Assembly: GCF_020379485.1 (NCBI RefSeq)
Contig: NW_026014690.1
Location: forward strand, 372,001-436,000
Reading direction: 5' to 3'
From: Brassica napus
Lineage: Eukaryota; Streptophyta; Magnoliopsida; Brassicales; Brassicaceae
Length of the DNA stretch: 64,000 bases
The stretch's first letter is position 1, and every line of letters begins with the position of its first letter. The translations under genes and the position numbers were made by a program. Under the pieces are notes generated by a model, which was not told the origin of the DNA, made no database searches, and worked only from the letters and a program-made list of their open reading frames with translations. Below, in pieces: positions 8,700 to 19,777 of this stretch.

Positions 8700-11332
8700 A
8701 TTGCTAGAACTGATAAGATGCATCCATCACTTAGTAATCTATGCCATAATGCTAAACGAGTAAATAAACCATTGATTGTTGATTCTGGTGCATCACATCA
8801 TATGATAAGTGATGAAAACTTGATTAAGGATATAGAACCTACACATGGGCATGTGATGATAGCAAATGGGGATAAGATACCCATTAGAGGAATAGGAAAG
8901 CTTAAGCTGTTTAACAAAGAATCTAGAGCTTTTTACATGCCTGAATTCACATCAAACCTATTATCAGTGAAGAAATGTACTAATGATTTACAATGCAATG
9001 TTATCTTTAGTCCTAATGATGTGAAGTTTCAGGATATTGAGAGCAGCAGATTGATTGGGAAAGGGGTGACTAAGGGAGATCTCTATATGCTTGAAGAACT
9101 CACTTCTGTTCCTGATTATAGTTGCTCGTTTACTTCTGCTTCTTTGTTGAATAAAAATGCATTGTGGCATGCTAGAGTAGGACACCCTCATGTTAAAGCT
9201 TTGAACTTAATGGTACCAGGTGTTGTGTTTGAGAACAAGGATTGTGAAGCTTGTATTTTAGGCAAGCATTGTAGAACTGTGTTTCAAAAGTCTACTACCG
9301 TTTATGATAATTGCTTTGATCTAATTCACTCAGATGTGTGGACTGCCCCTTGCTTATCTAGAGATAGTTATAAGTATTTTGTCACATTCATTGATGAAAA
9401 ATCCAAATACACCTGGTTAACCTTAATTCAGACCAAAGATAGGGTACTTGATGCATTTAGGAACTTTCAAACTTATGTAACTAACCATTATCATGCTAAG
9501 ATTAAAATTTTGAGATCAGATAATGGAGGGGAGTACACGAGTCATGCATTCAAGCAACACCTATCACAACATGGGATCCTACATCAAACAAGCTGTCCTT
9601 ATACTCCACAGCAAAATGGAGTGGCTGAGAGGAAGAATAGGCATCTCATGGAAGTGGCAAGGTCACTTATGTTTCAGAGTAATGTTCCAAAGAGATTTTG
9701 GAGTGATGCGGTTGCCACTGCTTGTTACCTGATAAACAGAACCCCAACCAAAGTTCTGAATGAGAAGGCTCCATTTGAAGTTCTGAACAGGTACAAGCCA
9801 GCTCTTGATTATTTGCGAGTCTTTGGATGCCTATGCTTTGTACTCAAACCAGGAGAGATGATCAACAAGCTAGAAGCAAGAAGCACTAAGGCTGTGTTCA
9901 TAGGATACTCAGCTACACAGAAAGGATACAAATGCTATGATCCTATAGCAAGGAGAGTTCTTGTATCTAGAGATGTGAAGTTCTTGGAAGATAGAGGATA
10001 CTATGAAGAAAAGAATCAAGAAGACCTGAAGGACTTAACATCAGACAAGGCCACCACCTTGCGGATCATTCTTAAAGGTCTTGGAATCAGTACATCCCAG
10101 GATCCAAGGAATCACGCAACTACACCTCCTGAAGTTGGTTCACCATCCCACCTTGATCATGAGGGAGGAGAGGAGCATGAGGAGCCTATGCAAGAGGCCA
10201 ACCAAGATGAAGGAGGAGTAGAGAATGAAGGAGAAGAGAGCATAGGCTCGGATGGTCATGGACATGATCATGGTGTGACACAAACACCTTCTCAAGATGA
10301 AGTGGTAGAAGAACAACAGGAAGAAGAACCGGTTGTGCAGCCACTAAGAAGGAGTACAAGGATAAGGAAGGATCCTTCCAGTTGGGTAAACACGAGAGTG
10401 TACTACAATGCCCAAGCTGTGGAGCATCCTTCTCAAGCCGTGTGCTCCTTTGCTCAATACCCAGAAGCACATTGCGCTTTCATGGTAAACTTGGATGAGA
10501 ATCACATCCCAAGAAGCTATGAAGAAGCAATGAAAGATAAAGAATGGAAGGAATCAGTTGGAGATGAGGCAGGAGCAATGATCAAGAATGATACATGGTA
10601 TGAGAGTGAGTTACCAAAAGGGAAGAAGGCTGTGACTAGTAGATGGATATTCACAATCACGTACAAAGCGGATGGAAAGGTTGAGAGGAAGAAGTCAAGG
10701 CTAGTTGCAAGAGGTTTCACTCAAACTTATGGAGAAGATTACATAGAAACCTTTGCACCAGTAGCTAAACTCCACACAATCCGGATTGTACTGAGCTTAG
10801 CTGTGAATCTTGGATGGGGGTTATGGCAAATGGATGTGAAAAATGCGTTTCTACAAGGTGAACTTGAGGATGAAGTGTATATGCATCCACCTCCAGGCCT
10901 TGAACACCTAGTGAAGAGTGGAAATGTGTTGAGACTGAAGAAAGCCATCTATGGGCTGAAGCAATCACCAAGAGCTTGGTACAACAAGTTGAGTACTACT
11001 CTGAATGGCCGAGGCTTCAAGAAGTCTGAACTAGATCACACCCTCTTCACACTCACGACTCCCTCAGGTATGATTGCACTTCTTGTGTATGTTGATGATA
11101 TCATTATCACAGGGAGTGATAAGGAAGGTATCATAGCAACCAAGGAGTTTCTTAAATCCATGTTTGAGATTAAAGACTTGGGAGAAATGAAATACTTTCT
11201 TGGAATTGAGATATGTAGATCCAAGGAAGGTTTGTTCATGTCCCAAAGGAAGTATACACTTGATCTTTTGAAAGGTGCAGGTGCTTATGGAGGCAAGACA
11301 GCAAGGATGCCTATGGAGGATGGCTACAAAGT
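8700..11332 (+). pseudogene. Cop-I protease, integrase and RT (segment 2 of 3)
   Basis: Continues the Cop-I frame after Cop-II. It encodes aspartic protease (DSGASHHM), integrase (zinc region, then D,D,E core) and reverse transcriptase up to the GYKV codons after YVDDIIITGSD. It is nearly identical to the same region of Cop-II in the opposite orientation. The stop at 11351 lies inside the inserted CRM-n LTR; the real reading frame resumes at 19778. The downstream TSD AAAGT occupies 11328-11332. Confidence 0.94.
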
Positions 11333-12125
11333 TGATGAGATCCTAGGATGATGCTCTGGAACAGATGGGATAATCCTTGCAGAAACGAATCAAAAGACTC
11401 AAGCTTCTCAAGGTATGTGAATCGAATGGTGACACAAGAGGCTGCGGAAAGGCTTCTTGATACTCCTAGGCTTAGATCGGATATGACACACCTCTCTAAA
11501 GCCCTTGGGCGTTGGATATTACACACCAACTGACTGGATATTACACACCAGACACACTTCAACTCGTCCAAGACAAGAGAGAAGAGAGAAAAGGGTTTTT
11601 GATAAAAGATTGCCTTTTTGATAAAAGAAGATGGCTACAAGCTTATATAGAGAAGGCTGGAACAGGCTCCACTTCTCGAATTCATTAAAGGGAACAGGCT
11701 CCCTTGGTAATCTAAAAACAAGACTAAGACTTATTCAAATTTTAAAAGAGTTTCGAAAACTAAATAACATAAAAGCATAGCTTAAAATATAAGATAAGGT
11801 CTTCATGTGGACAGACCAAGATCAATCATCTAGGAGATAGGAGAAGTAGACTTGTGGCCTCGTTAAAAACCTTCCTTTGGAAAACCCAGTGGGACAAAAC
11901 CAAAGGTTAGGAAAAGAGCACACACAAGCTACTTGCCTAGATGATGATCAGCTTGAAGGTGGAGTAGCTTGAATGATGGTTAAGGTGTCTTGGATGATCA
12001 AGCTTCGGCCAAGACTAATGTATTCTTCTTGTTTCCAAATGTTCTTCAAGGTTGCATCCTCAGCTACAAGCTCTTCAGGTTCAGGTTCATGCTTCCAGTC
12101 CTTGGTGCTTTCCATGATCATATCA
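11333..12125 (-). repeat. CRM-n LTR 1 (793 bp)
   Basis: Begins and ends TGATGA...TATCA on the plus strand, i.e. TGATAT...CATCA on the coding strand. It contains the last 59 codons of the 876-aa ORF, the conserved hairpin (11874-11906) and a TATA box near 11640-11653. It looks identical to LTR 3. Confidence 0.9.
11874..11906 (-). other. Conserved hairpin in CRM-n LTR 1
   Basis: Arms CCTTTGG (11874-11880) and CCAAAGG (11900-11906) flank a 19-nt loop of the TTTTGTCCCACTGGGTTTT type on the coding strand. It lies about 40 bp after the stop codon. The same structure is repeated in LTR 2 and LTR 3. Confidence 0.72.
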
Positions 12126-14578
12126 TCCCCTCCCACTTCAAAAAGATTTGTCCTCAAATCTGTGTTACCTGCAATAGAAGGGACCAAGTCAGTATCATCA
12201 GAGTTTATAATCAGATTACACTTACCTTGCAAGCCTCTTTGATAGGCATTGTCGCTGACTGGTTCTATTAGGTAGAAGGGACTGATCCATTTGGCTTTCC
12301 TCACTCCTGAGGCATTACTTAGACCTGATACATTGAAACAAGACAAGTTAACACAAGCAAAATCATCATAGAGTAAGAGTCTTATCCCAAAGTTGTATTT
12401 TCTCGGTTTTGGCTTGTATGCTGCATCTGGAGGTGCTTCTTTGATGAGGATGAAGCAAGTGACGTCCTGATGTCTCTCCTGGCTTAGATCAGGCGGCTTG
12501 AAACGTTTGTCTTCCTCACGCTTGTTCTTTCCCTTGGTATGCTTCAAAGCTTCCATATATTCTGCACATGACTCTTTTGGCAAAAACAAGTGCATCATAT
12601 CTGTGTAATCAATAAAAGAACTCTTGAAAACATGATTAGTTACCTTAGCATGCTCACCTGGTCGCCATAGATAGGATTGAGATGTTCTGAACTCAGAAAA
12701 GTTCAGACAAAGCAAACACAGAATCACCCGTCTTGTAGAACCCATAACTCTTTCATTTGAGAAGCTTTGGACATGATTCCAGTTCGACGTGAGACCCTGA
12801 TGAGTGTAGTTTCCATTGCAGTTGAGTTTGTTGCTTAATTCCTTCTGGTTGCTGAGATATGATCCTCGGACTGCTCCTATGTCAGAGTTGGCGGCTAGAC
12901 AGCTTCCAAGATTTGATTGTTGCATCTCCAACTTAGCCAAGGATCCATTCTTGATACTCTGATCATTACTATAGCCTCTCCTTTCGAAAAGTATAGCACT
13001 CAAAACTGTTTGACCTACTCTAATGAGATCTCCATCTCCACTCTTGATTTGACAATCTCTGAAATGGTATTGAAGCTTCTGCAAATCTGGTGGCTTCCAC
13101 GCCTTGACATGATCAAGAAGCAAGGCATTTTGATCAGCTTCCAACTCCTTATTACCCAAGCTGGTTCTAGCACGAGCAGAGCACTCTCCAAGGATGATAA
13201 GTGTGCTGTCATATGCTCCAGGTTTCCACAAGTAGATCTGTAACCTTCCAGCCCAATCTGATATAAGCAGCTCACAGAATTTGGCTAAACCGATATGTTT
13301 TGCGGAATTGACAATATCTTGATGATCAGGTGGCCATTTGCTGCGTTTTCCGGTTTGTTGGATCCAGGAAAGAGTGGGTAACATTCTCCAATTGGTTTCG
13401 TAGTGAAAATCTTGCTGAGCTGAGACGTGCATCCCTTTAGCTTCAGAGGGTAAAAGATCACCAAAAACAATTGTTGTTGCTGCCGATTTCTTCTCAATCA
13501 CTATGGGATTGTTCCTGTGATTCCACAACTCTCCTCCAGGCTCAAATACAACATGTTCCATGCCCAGTTCGTGTCTTGAAAGCTCTACTGCTCTGGTCTT
13601 GTTCCAGACAAAGGGATTGAACAGAAAAATACCCAAGAATGTCTTTTGGAAATCACACGGGTCAAAGACAATCAGTTGTCTCTTTTTGCAAGCTGTCTGT
13701 GATTTCCTGGGTGTCTCTTCTGGTACTATGGCTTGTTTGAAAGGAACCATGACGTTCTGAACAGGCTGCTCATCTTTCTGAATGGCAGCTGATGATTCTT
13801 TGGCTTGATCTCCTTGAATAGATGTAGCTGATACCGGCTCTGCTGAATTAAGTTCTGAGACTGAAGTGATTAACTCCTGGTTCTGTTCTTCTAAGGATGG
13901 ACGTGTAGTGTGGGTCTCCCTGAATTGTTTCTCCACATCCATAATCACTTGAGACAGCTTCTTTATGTCCTCCTCACAGAACCAGCTCGTTGTCTTGCTA
14001 GGTAAACCAATAACACCGGTTGATCTTGATCTGATTCTGCCTTGTTGTTCCTGGACTGAGTTTGCAGAGCATGGCTTTGTTTCAGACTGTTTTCGAAGCA
14101 CTTCCTTGTGGTACTGTCTTGGAACATACTTATGACGCATCAAAGCCCTTAATTTAAGCCAGGTTGCAACAGGTTCTTTTCCATAGTGTCTCCTAGACGA
14201 CACCAATTGCTTCCACCAGCTTGAAGCATAACCACAAAACTCAGCAGTAGCTAATTGAACCTTCTTTACTTCAGCATAGCTTTGATAGTCGAAAATCAAC
14301 TCCATCTTCTCTTCCCATTCCACATATGCAGCAGGATCAGCCTTGCCATGAAAAGAAGGAATTTGATATTTCAATCCAGCATGCTTCCGGTTTCTGTCCA
14401 TCTGATCAAACTCCTTTTTCTTGTACTCATCTCTGGATGATCTGCCTTTCCTTTGCTGATGTAGGTCTTGTCTGAATTTTCTCAACTGATCTTTGCAGGC
14501 TTTATCCAGACTGGCTGTGAATTCTTCAAGAAAAAGCTTTTCTTTCTTACTGAGTTCTCCTTTTTGATCTCTTGCCAT
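11948..14578 (-). CDS. CRM-n ORF, 876 aa: Gag-like head, unknown middle, CRM-like tail (copy 1)
   Basis: Start ATG at 14578, just after the AGGTACC context shared with CRM-2 gag. Residues ~1-70 are highly charged. Residues ~75-165 match a Ty3-type capsid (IPSFHGKADPAAYVEWE...ELIF, then SSWWKQL and RHKYVPRQY), closely paralleling the CRM-2 gag. There is no zinc knuckle. Residues ~190-790 have no domain I recognise; two short related stretches (LWKPGAY, LWRPGEH) hint at an internal repeat. Near residue 805-818 is LRTNLFEVGGDD, resembling the conserved C-terminal motif of CRM polyproteins. The GG is encoded by the polypurine tract, and the last 59 residues are encoded inside the LTR. The function of the middle is unknown. 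It could be captured or diverged sequence, but 876 codons remain open. Confidence 0.85.
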   Translation of the reverse strand: MARDQKGELSKKEKLFLEEFTASLDKACKDQLRKFRQDLHQQRKGRSSRDEYKKKEFDQMDRNRKHAGLKYQIPSFHGKADPAAYVEWEEKMELIFDYQSYAEVKKVQLATAEFCGYASSWWKQLVSSRRHYGKEPVATWLKLRALMRHKYVPRQYHKEVLRKQSETKPCSANSVQEQQGRIRSRSTGVIGLPSKTTSWFCEEDIKKLSQVIMDVEKQFRETHTTRPSLEEQNQELITSVSELNSAEPVSATSIQGDQAKESSAAIQKDEQPVQNVMVPFKQAIVPEETPRKSQTACKKRQLIVFDPCDFQKTFLGIFLFNPFVWNKTRAVELSRHELGMEHVVFEPGGELWNHRNNPIVIEKKSAATTIVFGDLLPSEAKGMHVSAQQDFHYETNWRMLPTLSWIQQTGKRSKWPPDHQDIVNSAKHIGLAKFCELLISDWAGRLQIYLWKPGAYDSTLIILGECSARARTSLGNKELEADQNALLLDHVKAWKPPDLQKLQYHFRDCQIKSGDGDLIRVGQTVLSAILFERRGYSNDQSIKNGSLAKLEMQQSNLGSCLAANSDIGAVRGSYLSNQKELSNKLNCNGNYTHQGLTSNWNHVQSFSNERVMGSTRRVILCLLCLNFSEFRTSQSYLWRPGEHAKVTNHVFKSSFIDYTDMMHLFLPKESCAEYMEALKHTKGKNKREEDKRFKPPDLSQERHQDVTCFILIKEAPPDAAYKPKPRKYNFGIRLLLYDDFACVNLSCFNVSGLSNASGVRKAKWISPFYLIEPVSDNAYQRGLQGKCNLIINSDDTDLVPSIAGNTDLRTNLFEVGGDDMIMESTKDWKHEPEPEELVAEDATLKNIWKQEEYISLGRSLIIQDTLTIIQATPPSS

Positions 14579-15156
14579 GGTACCTGAGACAAGAGAAAAA
14601 AATTAAGCCAGTAAGTAGTTCTAACAAAACAGATCACAATTATTGGATTTAGACAACAATCAGAACAGATCAAATCGAGAATAAAAATTCAAACACAATC
14701 AGGTTGATAATCAGAACAAGTTTGATAATCAGAAACAATTCACCAACGCAATATGATCGATCAATCTTAAACAGAGACAGATTAAATTCGAAATCTAATC
14801 AACCAAACAAGATAGATTATATTCAAAGCAATAAGAACAGATCGGAATCACACAAATCCAAAACAGAAACAGATCAAGCAAATCGATTACTTCTGCAACA
14901 AGAATGTGAAAAGTTTTTATCAGAAACGAGATCAACAAGCTTGAATCTATTAAAACTCAACAACACAATCATAGATCAATCAAAACTAGTGAGAATAAGA
15001 ATAGATCGACAGGTTTTTAGCAAACACAAACGGATTTATCAGATTTAAACGCTAAGAACACAGATCAGATCAAACTTGACAGAATATGATCAGACCCAAA
15101 CGAAAATCAGAGAGAAAAATCGAACACTTCCCTTCCAGAGTTGCTCTGATACCACT
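14579..15156 (-). other. CRM-n leader and primer-binding site (copy 1)
   Basis: Non-coding 578-bp leader, A-rich on the plus strand with repeated CAGATCAAA/AATCAG words. It ends at the primer-binding site (plus-strand GTTGCTCTGATACCA, 15140-15154) and a 2-nt spacer before LTR 2. I see no credible gene in it. A short 114-codon frame on the opposite strand is considered chance. Confidence 0.75.
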
Positions 15157-15948
15157 TGATGAGATCCTAGGATGATGCTCTTGAACAGATGGGATAATCC
15201 TTGCAGAAACGAATCAAAAGACTCAAGCTTCTCAAGGTATGTGAATCGAATGGTGACACAAGAGGCTGCGGAAAGGCTTCTTGATACTCCTAGGCTTAGA
15301 TCGGATATGACACACCTCTCTAAAGCCCTTGGGCGTTGGATATTACACACCAACTGACTGGATATTACACACCAGACACACTTCAACTCGTCCAAGACAA
15401 GAGAGAAGAGAGAAAAGGGTTTTTGATAAAAGATTGCCTTTTGATAAAAGAAGATGGCTACAAGCTTATATAGAGAAGGCTGGAACAGGCTCCACTTCTC
15501 GAATTCATTAAAGGGAACAGGCTCCCTTGGTAATCTAAAAACAAGACTAAGACTTATTCAAATTTTAAAAGAGTTTCGAAAACTAAATAACATAAAAGCA
15601 TAGCTTAAAATATAAGATAAGGTCTTCATGTGGACAGACCAAGATCAATCATCTAGGAGATAGGAGAAGTAGACTTGTGGCCTCGTTAAAAACCTTCCTT
15701 TGGAAAACCCAGTGGGACAAAACCAAAGGTTAGGAAAAGAGCACACACAAGCTACTTGCCTAGATGATGATCAGCTTGAAGGTGGAGTAGCTTGAATGAT
15801 GGTTAAGGTGTCTTGGATGATCAAGCTTCGGCCAAGACTAATGTATTCTTCTTGTTTCCAAATGTTCTTCAAGGTTGCATCCTCAGCTACAAGCTCTTCA
15901 GGTTCAGGTTCATGCTTCCAGTCCTTGGTGCTTTCCATGATCATATCA
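15157..15948 (-). repeat. CRM-n LTR 2, shared middle LTR (792 bp)
   Basis: Serves as 5' LTR of one unit and 3' LTR of the other. It differs from LTRs 1 and 3 by a T for G near 15181 and one missing T near 15440. It has the same TATA box, hairpin and coding tail. Confidence 0.9.
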
Positions 15949-18401
15949 TCCCCTCCCACTTCAAAAAGATTTGTCCTCAAATCTGTGTTACCTGCAATAG
16001 AAGGGACCAAGTCAGTATCATCAGAGTTTATAATCAGATTACACTTACCTTGCAAGCCTCTTTGATAGGCATTGTCGCTGACTGGTTCTATTAGGTAGAA
16101 GGGACTGATCCATTTGGCTTTCCTCACTCCTGAGGCATTACTTAGACCTGATACATTGAAACAAGACAAGTTAACACAAGCAAAATCATCATAGAGTAAG
16201 AGTCTTATCCCAAAGTTGTATTTTCTCGGTTTTGGCTTGTATGCTGCATCTGGAGGTGCTTCTTTGATGAGGATGAAGCAAGTGACGTCCTGATGTCTCT
16301 CCTGGCTTAGATCAGGCGGCTTGAAACGTTTGTCTTCCTCACGCTTGTTCTTTCCCTTGGTATGCTTCAAAGCTTCCATATATTCTGCACATGACTCTTT
16401 TGGCAAAAACAAGTGCATCATATCTGTGTAATCAATAAAAGAACTCTTGAAAACATGATTAGTTACCTTAGCATGCTCACCTGGTCGCCATAGATAGGAT
16501 TGAGATGTTCTGAACTCAGAAAAGTTCAGACAAAGCAAACACAGAATCACCCGTCTTGTAGAACCCATAACTCTTTCATTTGAGAAGCTTTGGACATGAT
16601 TCCAGTTCGACGTGAGACCCTGATGAGTGTAGTTTCCATTGCAGTTGAGTTTGTTGCTTAATTCCTTCTGGTTGCTGAGATATGATCCTCGGACTGCTCC
16701 TATGTCAGAGTTGGCGGCTAGACAGCTTCCAAGATTTGATTGTTGCATCTCCAACTTAGCCAAGGATCCATTCTTGATACTCTGATCATTACTATAGCCT
16801 CTCCTTTCGAAAAGTATAGCACTCAAAACTGTTTGACCTACTCTAATGAGATCTCCATCTCCACTCTTGATTTGACAATCTCTGAAATGGTATTGAAGCT
16901 TCTGCAAATCTGGTGGCTTCCACGCCTTGACATGATCAAGAAGCAAGGCATTTTGATCAGCTTCCAACTCCTTATTACCCAAGCTGGTTCTAGCACGAGC
17001 AGAGCACTCTCCAAGGATGATAAGTGTGCTGTCATATGCTCCAGGTTTCCACAAGTAGATCTGTAACCTTCCAGCCCAATCTGATATAAGCAGCTCACAG
17101 AATTTGGCTAAACCGATATGTTTTGCGGAATTGACAATATCTTGATGATCAGGTGGCCATTTGCTGCGTTTTCCGGTTTGTTGGATCCAGGAAAGAGTGG
17201 GTAACATTCTCCAATTGGTTTCGTAGTGAAAATCTTGCTGAGCTGAGACGTGCATCCCTTTAGCTTCAGAGGGTAAAAGATCACCAAAAACAATTGTTGT
17301 TGCTGCCGATTTCTTCTCAATCACTATGGGATTGTTCCTGTGATTCCACAACTCTCCTCCAGGCTCAAATACAACATGTTCCATGCCCAGTTCGTGTCTT
17401 GAAAGCTCTACTGCTCTGGTCTTGTTCCAGACAAAGGGATTGAACAGAAAAATACCCAAGAATGTCTTTTGGAAATCACACGGGTCAAAGACAATCAGTT
17501 GTCTCTTTTTGCAAGCTGTCTGTGATTTCCTGGGTGTCTCTTCTGGTACTATGGCTTGTTTGAAAGGAACCATGACGTTCTGAACAGGCTGCTCATCTTT
17601 CTGAATGGCAGCTGATGATTCTTTGGCTTGATCTCCTTGAATAGATGTAGCTGATACCGGCTCTGCTGAATTAAGTTCTGAGACTGAAGTGATTAACTCC
17701 TGGTTCTGTTCTTCTAAGGATGGACGTGTAGTGTGGGTCTCCCTGAATTGTTTCTCCACATCCATAATCACTTGAGACAGCTTCTTTATGTCCTCCTCAC
17801 AGAACCAGCTCGTTGTCTTGCTAGGTAAACCAATAACACCGGTTGATCTTGATCTGATTCTGCCTTGTTGTTCCTGGACTGAGTTTGCAGAGCATGGCTT
17901 TGTTTCAGACTGTTTTCGAAGCACTTCCTTGTGGTACTGTCTTGGAACATACTTATGACGCATCAAAGCCCTTAATTTAAGCCAGGTTGCAACAGGTTCT
18001 TTTCCATAGTGTCTCCTAGACGACACCAATTGCTTCCACCAGCTTGAAGCATAACCACAAAACTCAGCAGTAGCTAATTGAACCTTCTTTACTTCAGCAT
18101 AGCTTTGATAGTCGAAAATCAACTCCATCTTCTCTTCCCATTCCACATATGCAGCAGGATCAGCCTTGCCATGAAAAGAAGGAATTTGATATTTCAATCC
18201 AGCATGCTTCCGGTTTCTGTCCATCTGATCAAACTCCTTTTTCTTGTACTCATCTCTGGATGATCTGCCTTTCCTTTGCTGATGTAGGTCTTGTCTGAAT
18301 TTTCTCAACTGATCTTTGCAGGCTTTATCCAGACTGGCTGTGAATTCTTCAAGAAAAAGCTTTTCTTTCTTACTGAGTTCTCCTTTTTGATCTCTTGCCA
18401 T
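15771..18401 (-). CDS. CRM-n ORF, 876 aa (copy 2)
   Basis: Appears identical in translation to copy 1, with the same ATG context, Gag-like capsid region, unknown ~600-residue middle, LRTNLFEVGGDD motif and LTR-encoded tail. Preservation of the full frame in both units means the duplication is recent, or that the protein is still selected. It lacks every pol activity, so mobility would need proteins from an autonomous CRM relative; CRM-2 (61394 onward) is the obvious local candidate. Confidence 0.85.
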   Translation of the reverse strand: MARDQKGELSKKEKLFLEEFTASLDKACKDQLRKFRQDLHQQRKGRSSRDEYKKKEFDQMDRNRKHAGLKYQIPSFHGKADPAAYVEWEEKMELIFDYQSYAEVKKVQLATAEFCGYASSWWKQLVSSRRHYGKEPVATWLKLRALMRHKYVPRQYHKEVLRKQSETKPCSANSVQEQQGRIRSRSTGVIGLPSKTTSWFCEEDIKKLSQVIMDVEKQFRETHTTRPSLEEQNQELITSVSELNSAEPVSATSIQGDQAKESSAAIQKDEQPVQNVMVPFKQAIVPEETPRKSQTACKKRQLIVFDPCDFQKTFLGIFLFNPFVWNKTRAVELSRHELGMEHVVFEPGGELWNHRNNPIVIEKKSAATTIVFGDLLPSEAKGMHVSAQQDFHYETNWRMLPTLSWIQQTGKRSKWPPDHQDIVNSAKHIGLAKFCELLISDWAGRLQIYLWKPGAYDSTLIILGECSARARTSLGNKELEADQNALLLDHVKAWKPPDLQKLQYHFRDCQIKSGDGDLIRVGQTVLSAILFERRGYSNDQSIKNGSLAKLEMQQSNLGSCLAANSDIGAVRGSYLSNQKELSNKLNCNGNYTHQGLTSNWNHVQSFSNERVMGSTRRVILCLLCLNFSEFRTSQSYLWRPGEHAKVTNHVFKSSFIDYTDMMHLFLPKESCAEYMEALKHTKGKNKREEDKRFKPPDLSQERHQDVTCFILIKEAPPDAAYKPKPRKYNFGIRLLLYDDFACVNLSCFNVSGLSNASGVRKAKWISPFYLIEPVSDNAYQRGLQGKCNLIINSDDTDLVPSIAGNTDLRTNLFEVGGDDMIMESTKDWKHEPEPEELVAEDATLKNIWKQEEYISLGRSLIIQDTLTIIQATPPSS

Positions 18402-18979
18402 GGTACCTGAGACAAGAGAAAAAAATTAAGCCAGTAAGTAGTTCTAACAAAACAGATCACAATTATTGGATTTAGACAACAATCAGAACAGATCAAATCG
18501 AGAATAAAAATTCAAACACAATCAGGTTGATAATCAGAACAAGTTTGATAATCAGAAACAATTCACCAACGCAATATGATCGATCAATCTTAAACAGAGA
18601 CAGATTAAATTCGAAATCTAATCAACCAAACAAGATAGATTATATTCAAAGCAATAAGAACAGATCGGAATCACACAAATCCAAAACAGAAACAGATCAA
18701 GCAAATCGATTACTTCTGCAACAAGAATGTGAAAAGTTTTTATCAGAAACGAGATCAACAAGCTTGAATCTATTAAAACTCAACAACACAATCATAGATC
18801 AATCAAAACTAGTGAGAATAAGAATAGATCGACAGGTTTTTAGCAAACACAAACGGATTTATCAGATTTAAACGCTAAGAACACAGATCAGATCAAACTT
18901 GACAGAATATGATCAGACCCAAACGAAAATCAGAGAGAAAAATCGAACACTTCCCTTCCAGAGTTGCTCTGATACCACT
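18402..18979 (-). other. CRM-n leader and primer-binding site (copy 2)
   Basis: Copy of the 578-bp leader at 14579-15156, ending with the primer-binding site at 18963-18977. No gene seen. Confidence 0.75.
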
Positions 18980-19772
18980 TGATGAGATCCTAGGATGATG
19001 CTCTGGAACAGATGGGATAATCCTTGCAGAAACGAATCAAAAGACTCAAGCTTCTCAAGGTATGTGAATCGAATGGTGACACAAGAGGCTGCGGAAAGGC
19101 TTCTTGATACTCCTAGGCTTAGATCGGATATGACACACCTCTCTAAAGCCCTTGGGCGTTGGATATTACACACCAACTGACTGGATATTACACACCAGAC
19201 ACACTTCAACTCGTCCAAGACAAGAGAGAAGAGAGAAAAGGGTTTTTGATAAAAGATTGCCTTTTTGATAAAAGAAGATGGCTACAAGCTTATATAGAGA
19301 AGGCTGGAACAGGCTCCACTTCTCGAATTCATTAAAGGGAACAGGCTCCCTTGGTAATCTAAAAACAAGACTAAGACTTATTCAAATTTTAAAAGAGTTT
19401 CGAAAACTAAATAACATAAAAGCATAGCTTAAAATATAAGATAAGGTCTTCATGTGGACAGACCAAGATCAATCATCTAGGAGATAGGAGAAGTAGACTT
19501 GTGGCCTCGTTAAAAACCTTCCTTTGGAAAACCCAGTGGGACAAAACCAAAGGTTAGGAAAAGAGCACACACAAGCTACTTGCCTAGATGATGATCAGCT
19601 TGAAGGTGGAGTAGCTTGAATGATGGTTAAGGTGTCTTGGATGATCAAGCTTCGGCCAAGACTAATGTATTCTTCTTGTTTCCAAATGTTCTTCAAGGTT
19701 GCATCCTCAGCTACAAGCTCTTCAGGTTCAGGTTCATGCTTCCAGTCCTTGGTGCTTTCCATGATCATATCA
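18980..19772 (-). repeat. CRM-n LTR 3 (793 bp)
   Basis: Outer 5' LTR of the array. It ends exactly at TGATATGATC (coding strand) against TSD AAAGT (19773-19777). This junction shows that the LTR begins within the coding sequence rather than after the stop codon. Its coding tail is not connected to a gene here. Confidence 0.9.
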
Positions 19773-19777
19773 AAAGT

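Larger units (their letters stand above)
11333..19772 (-). mobile_element. CRM-n: tandem array of a non-autonomous CRM-like element (LTR-int-LTR-int-LTR)
   Basis: Three LTRs (11333-12125, 15157-15948, 18980-19772) enclose two 3031-bp internal regions (12126-15156, 15949-18979). One TSD, AAAGT (11328-11332 and 19773-19777), flanks the whole array, so it entered once and was later expanded by unequal LTR recombination, or entered as a concatemer. LTRs begin TGATATGATC and end CTCATCA. There is a 2-nt AG spacer, a PBS of the TGGTATCAGAGC type, and a coding polypurine tract GGGAGGGGA next to the 3' LTR. There is no protease, RT, RNase H or integrase. Gag and C-terminal tail resemble CRM/chromovirus (Ty3) elements. 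It is comparable in kind to the non-autonomous centromeric elements known in rice (noaCRR). Confidence 0.88.
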
